From assembly GCA_011056835.1 (NCBI GenBank), contig DSDU01000236.1, positions 1-35,444 of the forward strand: a DNA stretch of 35,444 bases, given 5' to 3'. This document shows positions 1 through 8,100 of this stretch, piece by piece. The notes beneath the pieces were generated by a model that was given only the letters and a program-made list of their open reading frames with translations, was not told where the DNA came from and searched no databases. A program made the translations under genes and the position numbers. This DNA comes from Deltaproteobacteria bacterium. Lineage in GTDB: Bacteria > Desulfobacterota > Syntrophia > Syntrophales > UBA6807. Numbering within the stretch: the first letter of the stretch is position 1; every line of letters begins with the position of its first letter.

Positions 1-135
1 ATTATATAGGATATATCGTACCGGTGGCATTGATTCTGTAATGAAAAGGCGGGAAAACACAGGAGATGTTGATGTGTCGGTACCGAACAGCAATTTCACA
101 AAAGACCGACGACTGAGAGCTGATTCCCCGGGCAT

Positions 136-878
136 TTACAGTATCTGGCTCAGAAACAGCTTCGTCCGGTCATGGGTGGGATTGGTGAAAAAGTGGTCGG
201 GTGGTCCGACTTCGATGATTGCTCCGTGGTCCATGAAGATGACCCGATCGGCAACCTGCCGGGCGAAGCCCATCTCATGCGATACGACGATCATGGTCAT
301 TCCTTCTTGAGCCAGTTTGACCATGACATCGAGAACCTCGCCGATCATTTCGGGATCAAGCGCCGATGTGGGCTCGTCGAACAGCATGATTTCGGCTTCA
401 TCGCCAGGGCGCGGGCGATGGCAACCCGTTGCTGCTGACCTCCCGAAAGCTTTCCGGGATACTGGTCGACCTTGTCGGTAATGCCGACTTTTTTGAGCAG
501 TTCCATGGAGATTTTTGTCGCGTCCCCCTTGGAACGCTTTCGAACGACCGTCTGGGCAAGATTCAAATTGTCAAAAACCGTTTTATGGGGGAACACATTA
601 AACGATTGAAATACCATGCCGACTTCTTCGCGAACCTTGTTAATATCGGTCTTTTCATCGTGGACCGAATATCCGTCAACGATGATCTGTCCCGCATCGA
701 TTTTTTCGAGTCGATTGATTGATCGCAGAAGCGTACTTTTCCCCGACCCGCTCGGTCCGATGATGACGACTTTCTCGCCGTCGTATATATCGAGAGAAAC
801 GTTGTCCAGGGCCTTGAGCGTTCCGAAGAACTTATAAACATTTTGTATTCGGACAATGGCTTTGCTGCTAGTCGACAT
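136..878 (-). pseudogene. Polar amino-acid ABC transporter ATP-binding protein, frameshifted (GlnQ/HisP-like)
   Basis: This would be the cytoplasmic ATPase that powers import by the permease and binding protein encoded just upstream. The first frame (878 down to 345) carries Walker A GPSGSGKST near residue 42, the Q-loop (MVFQSFNVFPHKT) and the ABC signature [16 protein letters not shown]. The second frame (387 down to 136) continues with Walker [14 protein letters not shown] and the switch histidine in [16 protein letters not shown]. The break falls at 390-392: adding one T to the plus-strand TTT run restores MKPK-I-MLFDEP and one uninterrupted protein of about 247 residues, normal for the family. 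The gene is therefore either disrupted by a one-base deletion or affected by a homopolymer sequencing error. Its start overlaps the end of the permease gene by 11 bp, so it is the last gene of the operon. The amino acid transported cannot be told from sequence. Confidence 0.85.
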
Positions 879-1677
879 TGATGCGCTCCTCCATGATACT
901 TACCAATTTTGACAAGACGAGGGTGATGACGAGATAGACAAGGGCGACCATGGTGTACGTTTCAAAATACGTGAACGATTCCGATGCGAATTCCCGTCCC
1001 CGTCTGAGCAGATCCGATACGGCGAGAATCGAAACAAGGGATGAATCTTTCAAAAGCGCCACGAATTCGTTGCCGACGGGAGGCAGAATCGTTTTGAAAG
1101 CCTGCGGCAGAATGACGTGTATCATCGCCTGTTGATATGACATTCCCAGTGAACGGGCCGCTTCCATCTGTCCCCGGGGTATCGATTCGATGCCCGCCCG
1201 GAATATCTCACCCATATATGCCCCGTAACAGACCGCCATGGCGATGACGGCGCTTGCCATTGCAGGAAGGTTGACAAAACGGCCCAGGGCGAAATAGATA
1301 TAAAAGAGTTGCACGAGCAGCGGAATGCCCCGGATGACTTCCACATACAGCGATGCAATTCCGTTGATGATCCTGTTTTTCGATATTCTCCCCAGTCCGG
1401 TAAAGAGCCCGATGATCAGGGCGAGAACAATCGCTTCGATGGTAACCTGAAAGGTAACCAGGATCCCGTCCGGGAGAAATTGCAGAATCTTCCAGTAGGG
1501 ATCGCTGTGAACTATTGCCAGGTAGGCGATGATGGCGAGAGCTCCGAAGAAGGCGACTCTCCACGCGGTAAACAGCCCGACGTCTTTCCTTCTTGGAATC
1601 GCCGGGCCGTCGGTAACCGCTATGACTGTTTTTTTGTGTTCAGCGACAGGGTCTTGTTTGTATTTTATCTCAGCCAC
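868..1677 (-). CDS. Polar amino-acid ABC transporter permease (HisM/GlnP family)
   Basis: This inner-membrane protein forms the channel of a polar amino-acid importer. The 269-residue product starts with a roughly 35-residue charged cytoplasmic stretch, longer than in many relatives, followed by hydrophobic segments typical of the His/Glu/Gln/Arg permease family. The EAA loop that contacts the ATPase is clear: EAARSLGMSYQQAMIHVILPQ, with the family Gly in the middle. PPVGNEFVALLKDSSLVSILAVSDL is also typical of this family. The start overlaps the end of the binding-protein gene by 13 bp and the end overlaps the ATPase gene by 11 bp, so the three genes should be translationally coupled. A single permease gene implies a homodimer or a partner encoded elsewhere. 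Confidence 0.93.
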   Translation of the reverse strand: MAEIKYKQDPVAEHKKTVIAVTDGPAIPRRKDVGLFTAWRVAFFGALAIIAYLAIVHSDPYWKILQFLPDGILVTFQVTIEAIVLALIIGLFTGLGRISKNRIINGIASLYVEVIRGIPLLVQLFYIYFALGRFVNLPAMASAVIAMAVCYGAYMGEIFRAGIESIPRGQMEAARSLGMSYQQAMIHVILPQAFKTILPPVGNEFVALLKDSSLVSILAVSDLLRRGREFASESFTYFETYTMVALVYLVITLVLSKLVSIMEERINVD

Positions 1678-2423
1678 TTATTCTCCAGTTGCTTATCGAT
1701 GCCTTTTGCCTGGACGGCTTTGATTCCCTTGTTAATAAGATTGAGGAGCTTTTTGTTTCCTTTTCGTACGACGATGCCGTAATATTCATCGGTAAACGGT
1801 TCGCCGACGATTTTGAATTTTTCCTTATATTCTTCCCGCTGCAGGGCATAATTTGCCGCAACGGGCGTGTCGCAGACAATGCCGTTAATACGGCCGGCCG
1901 CCATGTCTTCGAATGCAAGGCCGATTTCATCGTAGGCCTTGAGTTCGACTCCCTCTGTTTTTTTGATTTCGAACGATCCGGTCGTGCCGATCTGGGCGCC
2001 AACTTTTCCGCCTTTCAACTCAGCCAGCTTAACGACCTCTGATTCCTTGGGCACGACGAGAATCTGGCCCGCATTGATGTAAGGAAGTGAAAAGTCCATA
2101 GTTTTCTGCCGCTCTTCGGTTATCGTCACGGATGATATGATTGCATCATACTTGCCCGCAGCGATGCCGGCGAAAATTCCATCCCATGCGGTGTTTTTGA
2201 ATGTGACCTCGAATCCCGCCTCGTTGGCGACGGCCGTGAGAAAATCAATGTCGAATCCGACAATATTTTTGTTTTCATCCACCATTTCCATGGGCGGCCA
2301 CGTTGCATCCGTTGCAACCGTTATGGATATCTTTTTTGCTGCCGGGGCATTGCCCGGGACCATCGGCACAACGAACAGGGCGACCGCTACAAACAGAACT
2401 GCCATGATACGGAATATTTTCAT
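1665..2423 (-). CDS. Periplasmic amino-acid-binding protein of ABC transporter (SBP_bac_3 family)
   Basis: This 252-residue secreted protein would capture the amino acid in the periplasm and deliver it to the permease. It has an N-terminal signal peptide (MKIFRIMAVLFVAVALFVVP), with cleavage likely soon after PGNAPA. The mature part shows family hallmarks: ATWPPMEMVDENKNIVGFDIDF, then WDGIFAGIAAGKYDAIISSVTITEERQKTMDFSLPY, and GAQIGTTGSF in the second lobe. The start is supported by an AGAGGAGG ribosome-binding site just upstream. It is the first gene of a three-gene operon. A possible promoter with a perfect TTGACA -35 box lies about 60 bp upstream. Confidence 0.95.
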   Translation of the reverse strand: MKIFRIMAVLFVAVALFVVPMVPGNAPAAKKISITVATDATWPPMEMVDENKNIVGFDIDFLTAVANEAGFEVTFKNTAWDGIFAGIAAGKYDAIISSVTITEERQKTMDFSLPYINAGQILVVPKESEVVKLAELKGGKVGAQIGTTGSFEIKKTEGVELKAYDEIGLAFEDMAAGRINGIVCDTPVAANYALQREEYKEKFKIVGEPFTDEYYGIVVRKGNKKLLNLINKGIKAVQAKGIDKQLENKWLR

Positions 2424-2459
2424 ACGTTCCTCCTCTAAAAGAGTGATAAAAACTGCATA

Positions 2460-2489
2460 TACTTACTATCCGGTGTGTTTGCTTGTCAA
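2460..2489 (-). promoter_or_regulatory. Putative sigma-70 promoter for the amino-acid ABC operon
   Basis: Reading the minus strand, a perfect TTGACA hexamer lies at 2489-2484. About 18 bp downstream is TAAGTA, a poor -10 match; TAGTAA at 15 bp is an alternative. The position, about 40-65 bp before the binding-protein start, is suitable. The weak -10 box keeps confidence low. Confidence 0.35.
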
Positions 2490-2653
2490 GGCAGAAATAC
2501 CCGGAGGGCTATCATCATTTGATTTTCATTGTATTCGGTGGAGAGAGGGGATATAACGGACACGCTGGAATTTCGGGTGCCGTGCATCCGGACAGTTTAG
2601 AACAGTCTCATCTTGAGAGTTTTTCAACGGCCTGTAGGGTGGTGTCTTTGTCG

Positions 2654-2693
2654 GGATTCAAGGGGCCAAGGGTTCAAGGGTTCGAGGATTCGA
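2654..2693. repeat. Degenerate 8-bp tandem repeat, five units
   Basis: Five consecutive 8-bp units can be read: GGATTCAA, GGGGCCAA, GGGTTCAA, GGGTTCGA and GGATTCGA, consensus GGGTTCAA. The array ends about 25 bp before the start codon of the DMT transporter, in the divergent gap with the ABC operon. Its function is unknown. The short period and drift between units suggest slippage rather than operator sites. Confidence 0.7.
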
Positions 2694-2718
2694 GGGACAT
2701 GCCGGGAAGGTATCTGGA

Positions 2719-3654
2719 ATGCTTAAACAACAGTTGAATCGATTCGGTAGGATCGGTGCCGACTTGATGCTGCTTATCGTTACCTTCTTCTGGGGCGCCA
2801 CATTTATCCTGGTGAAAGACGCCATAGTGAAAGTCGGTGTTTTCGTATTTTTGATACAGCGGTTTATCCCGGCATTTGTCTTTCTTCTGATCGTCTGCCT
2901 GGTCTTTCGACGACCTGTTACGGTTCAGTTGATCAGACGGGGAATTGTCCTCGGAACCATTCTGTTCGGAGCCTTTGCATTCCAGACCATCGCTCTGTTG
3001 CACACGTCGGCATCAAATACGGCGTTTCTGACGGGACTGAATGTTGTCCTGGTTCCGATCGTCAGCGCATTCATTTTCAGGCACGCCGTCACGACACATA
3101 TGAAGGCGGGGGTTCTGCTTGCCGCTCTTGGTCTCTTCTTCCTCTGTACGAACGGGGCGTGGTCGTTCAACCGCGGGGATTCTCTGGCGGGCATGTGTGC
3201 GGTGTGTGTCGCTCTCCATGTTATGTTTACCGGAGCGTATGCCCGGAGGGAAGATATTTACTGGTTGACGACCATTCAGCTCGGCACAGTCGCAATCTTC
3301 AGCGCCGGCACGGCCGTCATGCTGGGAGACGGAAACGACGTCATCACATGGCACCCCGATATACTGCGGGCTCTTATCTTCTGTATCGTCTTCGCCACGG
3401 TTTTTGCATATATCGTCCAGACGTCGATGCAGCGGTATACAACACCGACGCATACGGCGCTGATTTTCTGCATGGAACCAGTCTTTGCGGTGCTGTTCGC
3501 CTATTGGATGATCAATGAGCAGTGGGGACTCTGGAGACTCATCGGCGCCGTTCTTATTCTTGCCGGCATGATCATTTCCGAAGCATCGGATGTCTCATGC
3601 GATATCATTGAAAAAACGGAGCATTACGGCGATATGAGTCGAGAAAAAGCTTGA
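2719..3654 (+). CDS. DMT-superfamily transporter (two EamA domains)
   Basis: This 311-residue inner-membrane protein belongs to the drug/metabolite transporter superfamily, whose members usually export amino acids, metabolites or drugs. It has the expected pair of five-helix EamA repeats. The first begins LMLLIVTFFWGATFILVKDA; the second spans roughly residues 150-290 and ends ALIFCMEPVFAVLFAYWMINEQ followed by LIGAVLILAGMIISE, both typical of the family. A polar tail of about 20 residues follows. The start is supported by GGGAAGG about 10 bp upstream. It is transcribed alone, divergently from the amino-acid ABC operon. The substrate cannot be predicted. Confidence 0.9.
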   Translation: MLKQQLNRFGRIGADLMLLIVTFFWGATFILVKDAIVKVGVFVFLIQRFIPAFVFLLIVCLVFRRPVTVQLIRRGIVLGTILFGAFAFQTIALLHTSASNTAFLTGLNVVLVPIVSAFIFRHAVTTHMKAGVLLAALGLFFLCTNGAWSFNRGDSLAGMCAVCVALHVMFTGAYARREDIYWLTTIQLGTVAIFSAGTAVMLGDGNDVITWHPDILRALIFCIVFATVFAYIVQTSMQRYTTPTHTALIFCMEPVFAVLFAYWMINEQWGLWRLIGAVLILAGMIISEASDVSCDIIEKTEHYGDMSREKA

Positions 3655-4103
3655 CCGTATTTATTATTAATATTATATATTTATTAAGATTGGCGATGGT
3701 GTGATCGTTACAGCAAAGGAGGTGATGGACTGACGTCTGTACATTACGACGCTCAACGGACCTTACCGGATCTATGATGTGTTCTCACCTGTTCCGCATC
3801 CCCCTCGTCTGAACCTTCCTGACGCATATCTTGCATGATTGACTTCACCGGCGCCGCGTTTCCTGTCTGACACGCTTAATTATGAAACCTCATCTCTTTT
3901 TCCACGGGGAGCGACGAGTATCCCTCTAATTGAATTCTGATGTCTGCGTTCCGCGGCACGTGATACGGAAAATGGATTTTGTTGATTGACCATTGTCCTC
4001 GATCGCCGGTTGCCGTTCTGCCGGAGAATGAGAGTATCAGGCTGTGACATGAAATGTGACTGCGCGGTAAAACACGTCAGCCATAAGAAAGGAGGTTAGA
4101 ACA
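3655..4103. other. Intergenic region upstream of the universal stress protein gene
   Basis: This 449-bp gap opens with a strongly AT-rich tract (3660-3690). At 3715-3726 it contains AAAGGAGGTGAT, a very strong ribosome-binding-site sequence that does not lead into a recognisable gene. The rest shows no convincing ORF, hairpin or RNA motif. The AAAGGAGG ribosome-binding site of the universal stress protein lies at its end (about 4088-4095). Parts may be leader or promoter for that gene, but no clear -35/-10 pair was found. Confidence 0.5.
3715..3726 (+). promoter_or_regulatory. Orphan full-length Shine-Dalgarno sequence
   Basis: AAAGGAGGTGAT matches all 12 bases complementary to the canonical 3' end of bacterial 16S rRNA. 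The overlapping ATG at 3725 gives only a two-codon frame (ATG GAC TGA), and no longer reading frame begins at a suitable distance. It may be a relic of a lost gene, a ribosome standby site, or chance. Confidence 0.4.
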
Positions 4104-4538
4104 ATGTTGGAGAAAGTATTATATCCGACCGATTTTTCTGACGTGGCAATGAAGGCCTTTCAATTCGTGAAACAATTGAACAAGTGCGGTGTCAGGGAAG
4201 TCGTGATTCTCCATGTCGTTGACCAGAGGAGTGTCGATGCGCTGGCCATATACACCGATCGTGATTTCCTGGGAATAGAGAAAGCGTGGGAGGAGAATGT
4301 GATGGAGCAGATCCGTCCCATGGAAGATGAATTGAAGGAATTGGGATTTCAGGTCACGGTTCGCATCGAGAAGGATGTTCCCTTCAGCAGCATATTGAAG
4401 GTTGAAGAGGAGGAAGATGTTTCGGTCATTGTCATCGGATCTCACGGGAAGAGCAATGTCAAAGAGATGCTCCTCGGGTCGGTTTCTGAAAAGGTCGTAA
4501 GGAAAGCCCGCAAGCCTGTCCTTGTCGTCAAGCGGTAA
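4104..4538 (+). CDS. Universal stress protein (UspA family)
   Basis: This 144-residue cytoplasmic protein is a single UspA domain, a fold that binds ATP or nucleotides and helps survival under stress. The N-terminus (MLEKVLYPTDFSDVAMKAF) carries the conserved Asp of the family. The C-terminal nucleotide-binding signature G-2x-G-9x-G-S is complete (GSHG, nine residues, then GS), followed by VVRKARKPVLVV. This places it in the ATP-binding rather than the non-binding subclass. An AAAGGAGG ribosome-binding site precedes the start, and a strong terminator follows about 60 bp after the stop. It is therefore probably transcribed alone, although the next gene is in the same orientation and also looks like a signalling component. 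Confidence 0.95.
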   Translation: MLEKVLYPTDFSDVAMKAFQFVKQLNKCGVREVVILHVVDQRSVDALAIYTDRDFLGIEKAWEENVMEQIRPMEDELKELGFQVTVRIEKDVPFSSILKVEEEEDVSVIVIGSHGKSNVKEMLLGSVSEKVVRKARKPVLVVKR

Positions 4539-4596
4539 CAAAACGGTTCATTGATTAGAAAGGATTTGATATTACTGATGATAATGAATATCGGCT

Positions 4597-4625
4597 GACC
4601 CCGGAATGTATTCCGGGGTCCTTTT
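4597..4625 (+). terminator. Rho-independent terminator after the universal stress protein gene
   Basis: GACCCCGGAA at 4597-4606 pairs perfectly with TTCCGGGGTC at 4611-4620 across a four-base TGTA loop. CTTTT follows. This is a 10-bp GC-rich stem with a short U tract, 58 bp past the stop codon. Confidence 0.88.
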
Positions 4626-4707
4626 GTACCCGGAGGTGACCTCGAATCTTTTCCGGTTTCCGAAAAAACATGCATGGACGGATTTTAAAATTGAAGGAGG
4701 AGGTGCC

Positions 4708-5148
4708 ATGAAAGCATTCGTCGGCAAGCTAATCGACACAACGCGATACCATTCCGATCAGATTTCCCGAGAATGGGCCAGGGCCGTCAGGTCAAATCCA
4801 AGGACACCGTCATATCATTCGCTTTCGGAAGATGTCTGTGTCCGTCATGCCGTTAGTTTCTATAAAAATCTCAGACAGATGCTTTTCAGTGAAAAGCCTT
4901 ACATCGAGGTGAGAGACTATTTTACACTCTATGCCGAAGAGCGGCACAAGGAGGGGATTCCCCTTCATGAAGCTGTCTATGCCCTCATCATGATGCGGCG
5001 GCAATTATGGCTCTTTGCGGATTTTCAGGGACCGTTTCTTTCCGGTCTCGATAAAGAACAGGCCGTAGGGGCGATCAATACGACGATACGCATATTTGAC
5101 CACGGCATCTACCTTATCATCAAAACATATGGGCAATTGAGTGGATGA
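4708..5148 (+). CDS. Stand-alone RsbRD_N-like sensor-domain protein
   Basis: This 146-residue cytoplasmic protein is all-helical in character and resembles the RsbRD_N domain (the N-terminal domain of RsbR/RsbT co-antagonists and of some histidine kinases). Recognisable features are a C-terminal half with Y-F-T-L-Y-A-E-E-R-H-K-E-G-I-P-L-H-E-A-V-Y-A-L and M-M-R-R-Q-L-W. No STAS, kinase or receiver domain follows, so it is the sensor domain alone. The start at 4708 was preferred over an upstream in-frame ATG at 4606 because GGAGGAGGTG sits just before it and because 4606 lies inside the terminator hairpin of the previous gene. It follows the universal stress protein gene, so a role in stress signalling is a reasonable but unproven inference. 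Confidence 0.75.
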   Translation: MKAFVGKLIDTTRYHSDQISREWARAVRSNPRTPSYHSLSEDVCVRHAVSFYKNLRQMLFSEKPYIEVRDYFTLYAEERHKEGIPLHEAVYALIMMRRQLWLFADFQGPFLSGLDKEQAVGAINTTIRIFDHGIYLIIKTYGQLSG

Positions 5149-5190
5149 GCTTTTCGGCATCACTCCGCACTCTCAAGGAGGAGGGTCGAT

Positions 5191-8100
5191 TCAGCCATTG
5201 TGCATTATCCTGCGCAACGCATCATGAAGAGATTGTTTGTCGTGACTGATCCGGCGACGAGTCGGCGGGGGCGACATCAACCAGTCATGAAGCGATATCG
5301 TATCCGGTACATGCTCATCCTCCACAACGGTTGTGATTCTCAGTCTCCGGGGTCCCGCCGTGACAATCAGCGACCGTGTAAGTGGTGACAATCTCACAGC
5401 CGACAGCTCATTCGCTGGAATAAATAACTTTTCTATGGCGGATGTCATGGTGAAACCCTGAGTGGAAACTTCAATATAGTATCCCTCATGGCTTCTGATA
5501 TACATGAGATACAGCAGTCCGAGTAATGTCGGAATGGATAAAGCCAACGCAAGACCTCCATATTGGACAAGAAGATTCAAGAAGAAAACGATGGCTTCGA
5601 CCACCGTTTTAAAGATTGTCGGCGCTTGAATGACTTTCGACTGGTATGTTGAAATTATCCACGTTGCCAGGTCGGTTTTCACAAAGAGGAAGAGGACAGT
5701 CACGGCCTGCACGGCGACAATAACCGCCAGCTTTGTCCGTGCCCAGCGGCGGTGAGAGAAATGGAAACGCCGCCCCCGGCGCGGGTCTTTCCATCGCGGA
5801 CCCCGCAGGGCTGAAACCATCTGGTAATGAATGGCCTCGAACAGGGAATACATGACCGGGACGACGATAAGCGTCAGAAGTGTCGCGAAGGCAATTCCGA
5901 AAATGATGACGACCCCGAGCCCCTCCCACAATTCATCTGTTATCGTTAAGGTAACGAGTCCCCCCATGGTCGTCAGGGTGGTTGAAATGATCGGTCTGAG
6001 ACGATGACGGCCCGCCGCGACAACTGCCTCATACATATCCCGGCCCGAACGGCGGAGCCGATTGATACGGTCGACCAGGACAATCGAATCATTTACAACG
6101 ATGCCCCCCAGGCCCACCAGTCCGATGAAGCTCATGATCGAGAAATTATTTCCAGTCACCAGCAGGCCCACCATCGCGCCCAGGATCGAGAGGGGGAGGG
6201 CAAAGATGATGGCGAAAGGTTGAAAGAACGAGTTGAATTGAGCGACGAGAAGCGTCAGAATCAGGATGAACGATACAAGATAGGCAAGTTTCAGGCTGCC
6301 GAACGATTCTTCAGTTTCCTGGATATCGCCGGCAAAGGAAACTGAATATCCCGCCGGCATCTGATAGCGGCTGACCTGTTCCTGCAGATCCCTGGTGATT
6401 TCCACGGCGGAGCGGTCCTGGTTCTGGCCGGTGATACGAACGACACGGCGACGGTCGATATGACGGATGCTGTTGACTCCTTGACCTTGAGCAATCGTTA
6501 CGAAATTACTCAGGGGAACCAGGCTTCCATTGATGGAACGTACCATAATCTTGTCCATCATTTCCACGCCGGTCCTTACATGAGGCGAAAATCGGACGGT
6601 CAGGTCATACTTTTTCGAGACGTCGAGTTCGTCGCGAAAATCCTTGATATCCAACCCTGCCGTCGCTCCGCGGAGCGTCCGTGACACATCGATAAGCGGA
6701 ACACCCAGGGACGCGGCCCGCGGTCGATCGACAAGAACCCGGAGTTCCGGCATGGCGTTCTGAAAGTCGTCCTTGATTTCAACCGCTCCCGGTATGTCGG
6801 CGAGCATGCTTTTTATGTCATTACTGATTTGGTTCAAAACGCTGAGGTCGTGGCCGAAGATCTTCACCGTGATGGGGCTTCCCACCGGCGGTCCCCATTC
6901 GAGGGGTCTGAAGCGGACCATGGCGCCGGGGATCGCATCGAGAAGCGGACGGATCCGTTTCTGGATTTCCTTGTGGCCCGCCCGTTTGAATTCCTTTCCT
7001 TCCATGAGTTCGATAGTTATCTCGGCGAAATTCGACTCACCGCTGCCTATGCTCAACTCGTAAGCGCTGGGGGCCTTGAACCCTACAGTTGATACTACGC
7101 GGACTGCTTCCGGAACATGGTCTGTGATGATTTTTTCAACCTCGCGGGCCGCCTCATCGGTCACACCGACATCAGAGCCGGGAGGGGTTTCAACCGTAAT
7201 GTAAATATAATCGAAGTCTGCATCGGGGAACATTTCTATTTTGACGATTTTAAAATAGAAAAGAGCTCCCACGCTGAGCATGCTGATGGTGACAATCATG
7301 ACGATAACGAAACGGTGATTCAATGCCCAGATGACCAGTCGCTCATAGTGCCGCTTGAGCTGTTTCAAATCCTCCTCGGGACCGACAATTGTTCCGTCCT
7401 TCACGGACCGATGCATGAACCGTGAGAGAATCAGCGGATTTGCGATCAAAGCGACAATCAGCGATGATGCGAGAGCGATTGAAACGGTTTTCGGCATGAA
7501 TCCCATAAATTTTCCGGTTACGCCGGTCATGAGGAGCATGGGAAGAAACGCAGAAATAGTTGTCAGCGTGGCTGAAATCACCGGGAGAGCAACCTCCGAC
7601 ACGCCGTCAACGATGGCTGTTACCCGATCTTTGCCCAGTTGATAATGGTGATAGGCGCTTTCCACCACAATGATCGCGTTATCCACGAGAAGGCCGATGC
7701 ACAGAACAAGAGAAAAACGGACCATGTCGTTATTGGTGATCCCGAACATGTTGAGGAATATGAATGACATCAACAGTGACAGGGGGATTGAGAATGACGT
7801 TATGATCGAATTGCGAAGCCCCATGGCGAAATAGAGGACGATAATAACGATAATCAATCCGGTGACCGCCGAGTTGTTCATAATCTCGAAGCCTTCTTTG
7901 ATATACTTTGCCTGATCGGCCGTCACCACCGCATAGACGCCGTTCGGGAATGTCTGCTCAAGTTCCGCAAGCTTATCCCGCACCTTCCGGGATGTTTCGA
8001 GAATGTTTGCTCCGGATCTTTTTTTGACGGAGAGTGTTACCGATGACTGTCCCTGGACCCGGGCATATGATATATTTTCATCATGTCCGTCAACGATGTC

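Noticed and set aside
1-135. Plus-strand frame beginning at 41
   Set aside because: Antisense to the ABC ATPase for most of its length and without recognisable motifs; nothing could be supported in the first 135 bases.
2669-2696. GGTTCAAGG and GGTTCGAGG words resembling the tRNA T-loop
   Set aside because: No acceptor, D or anticodon stems around them; they are units of an 8-bp tandem repeat.
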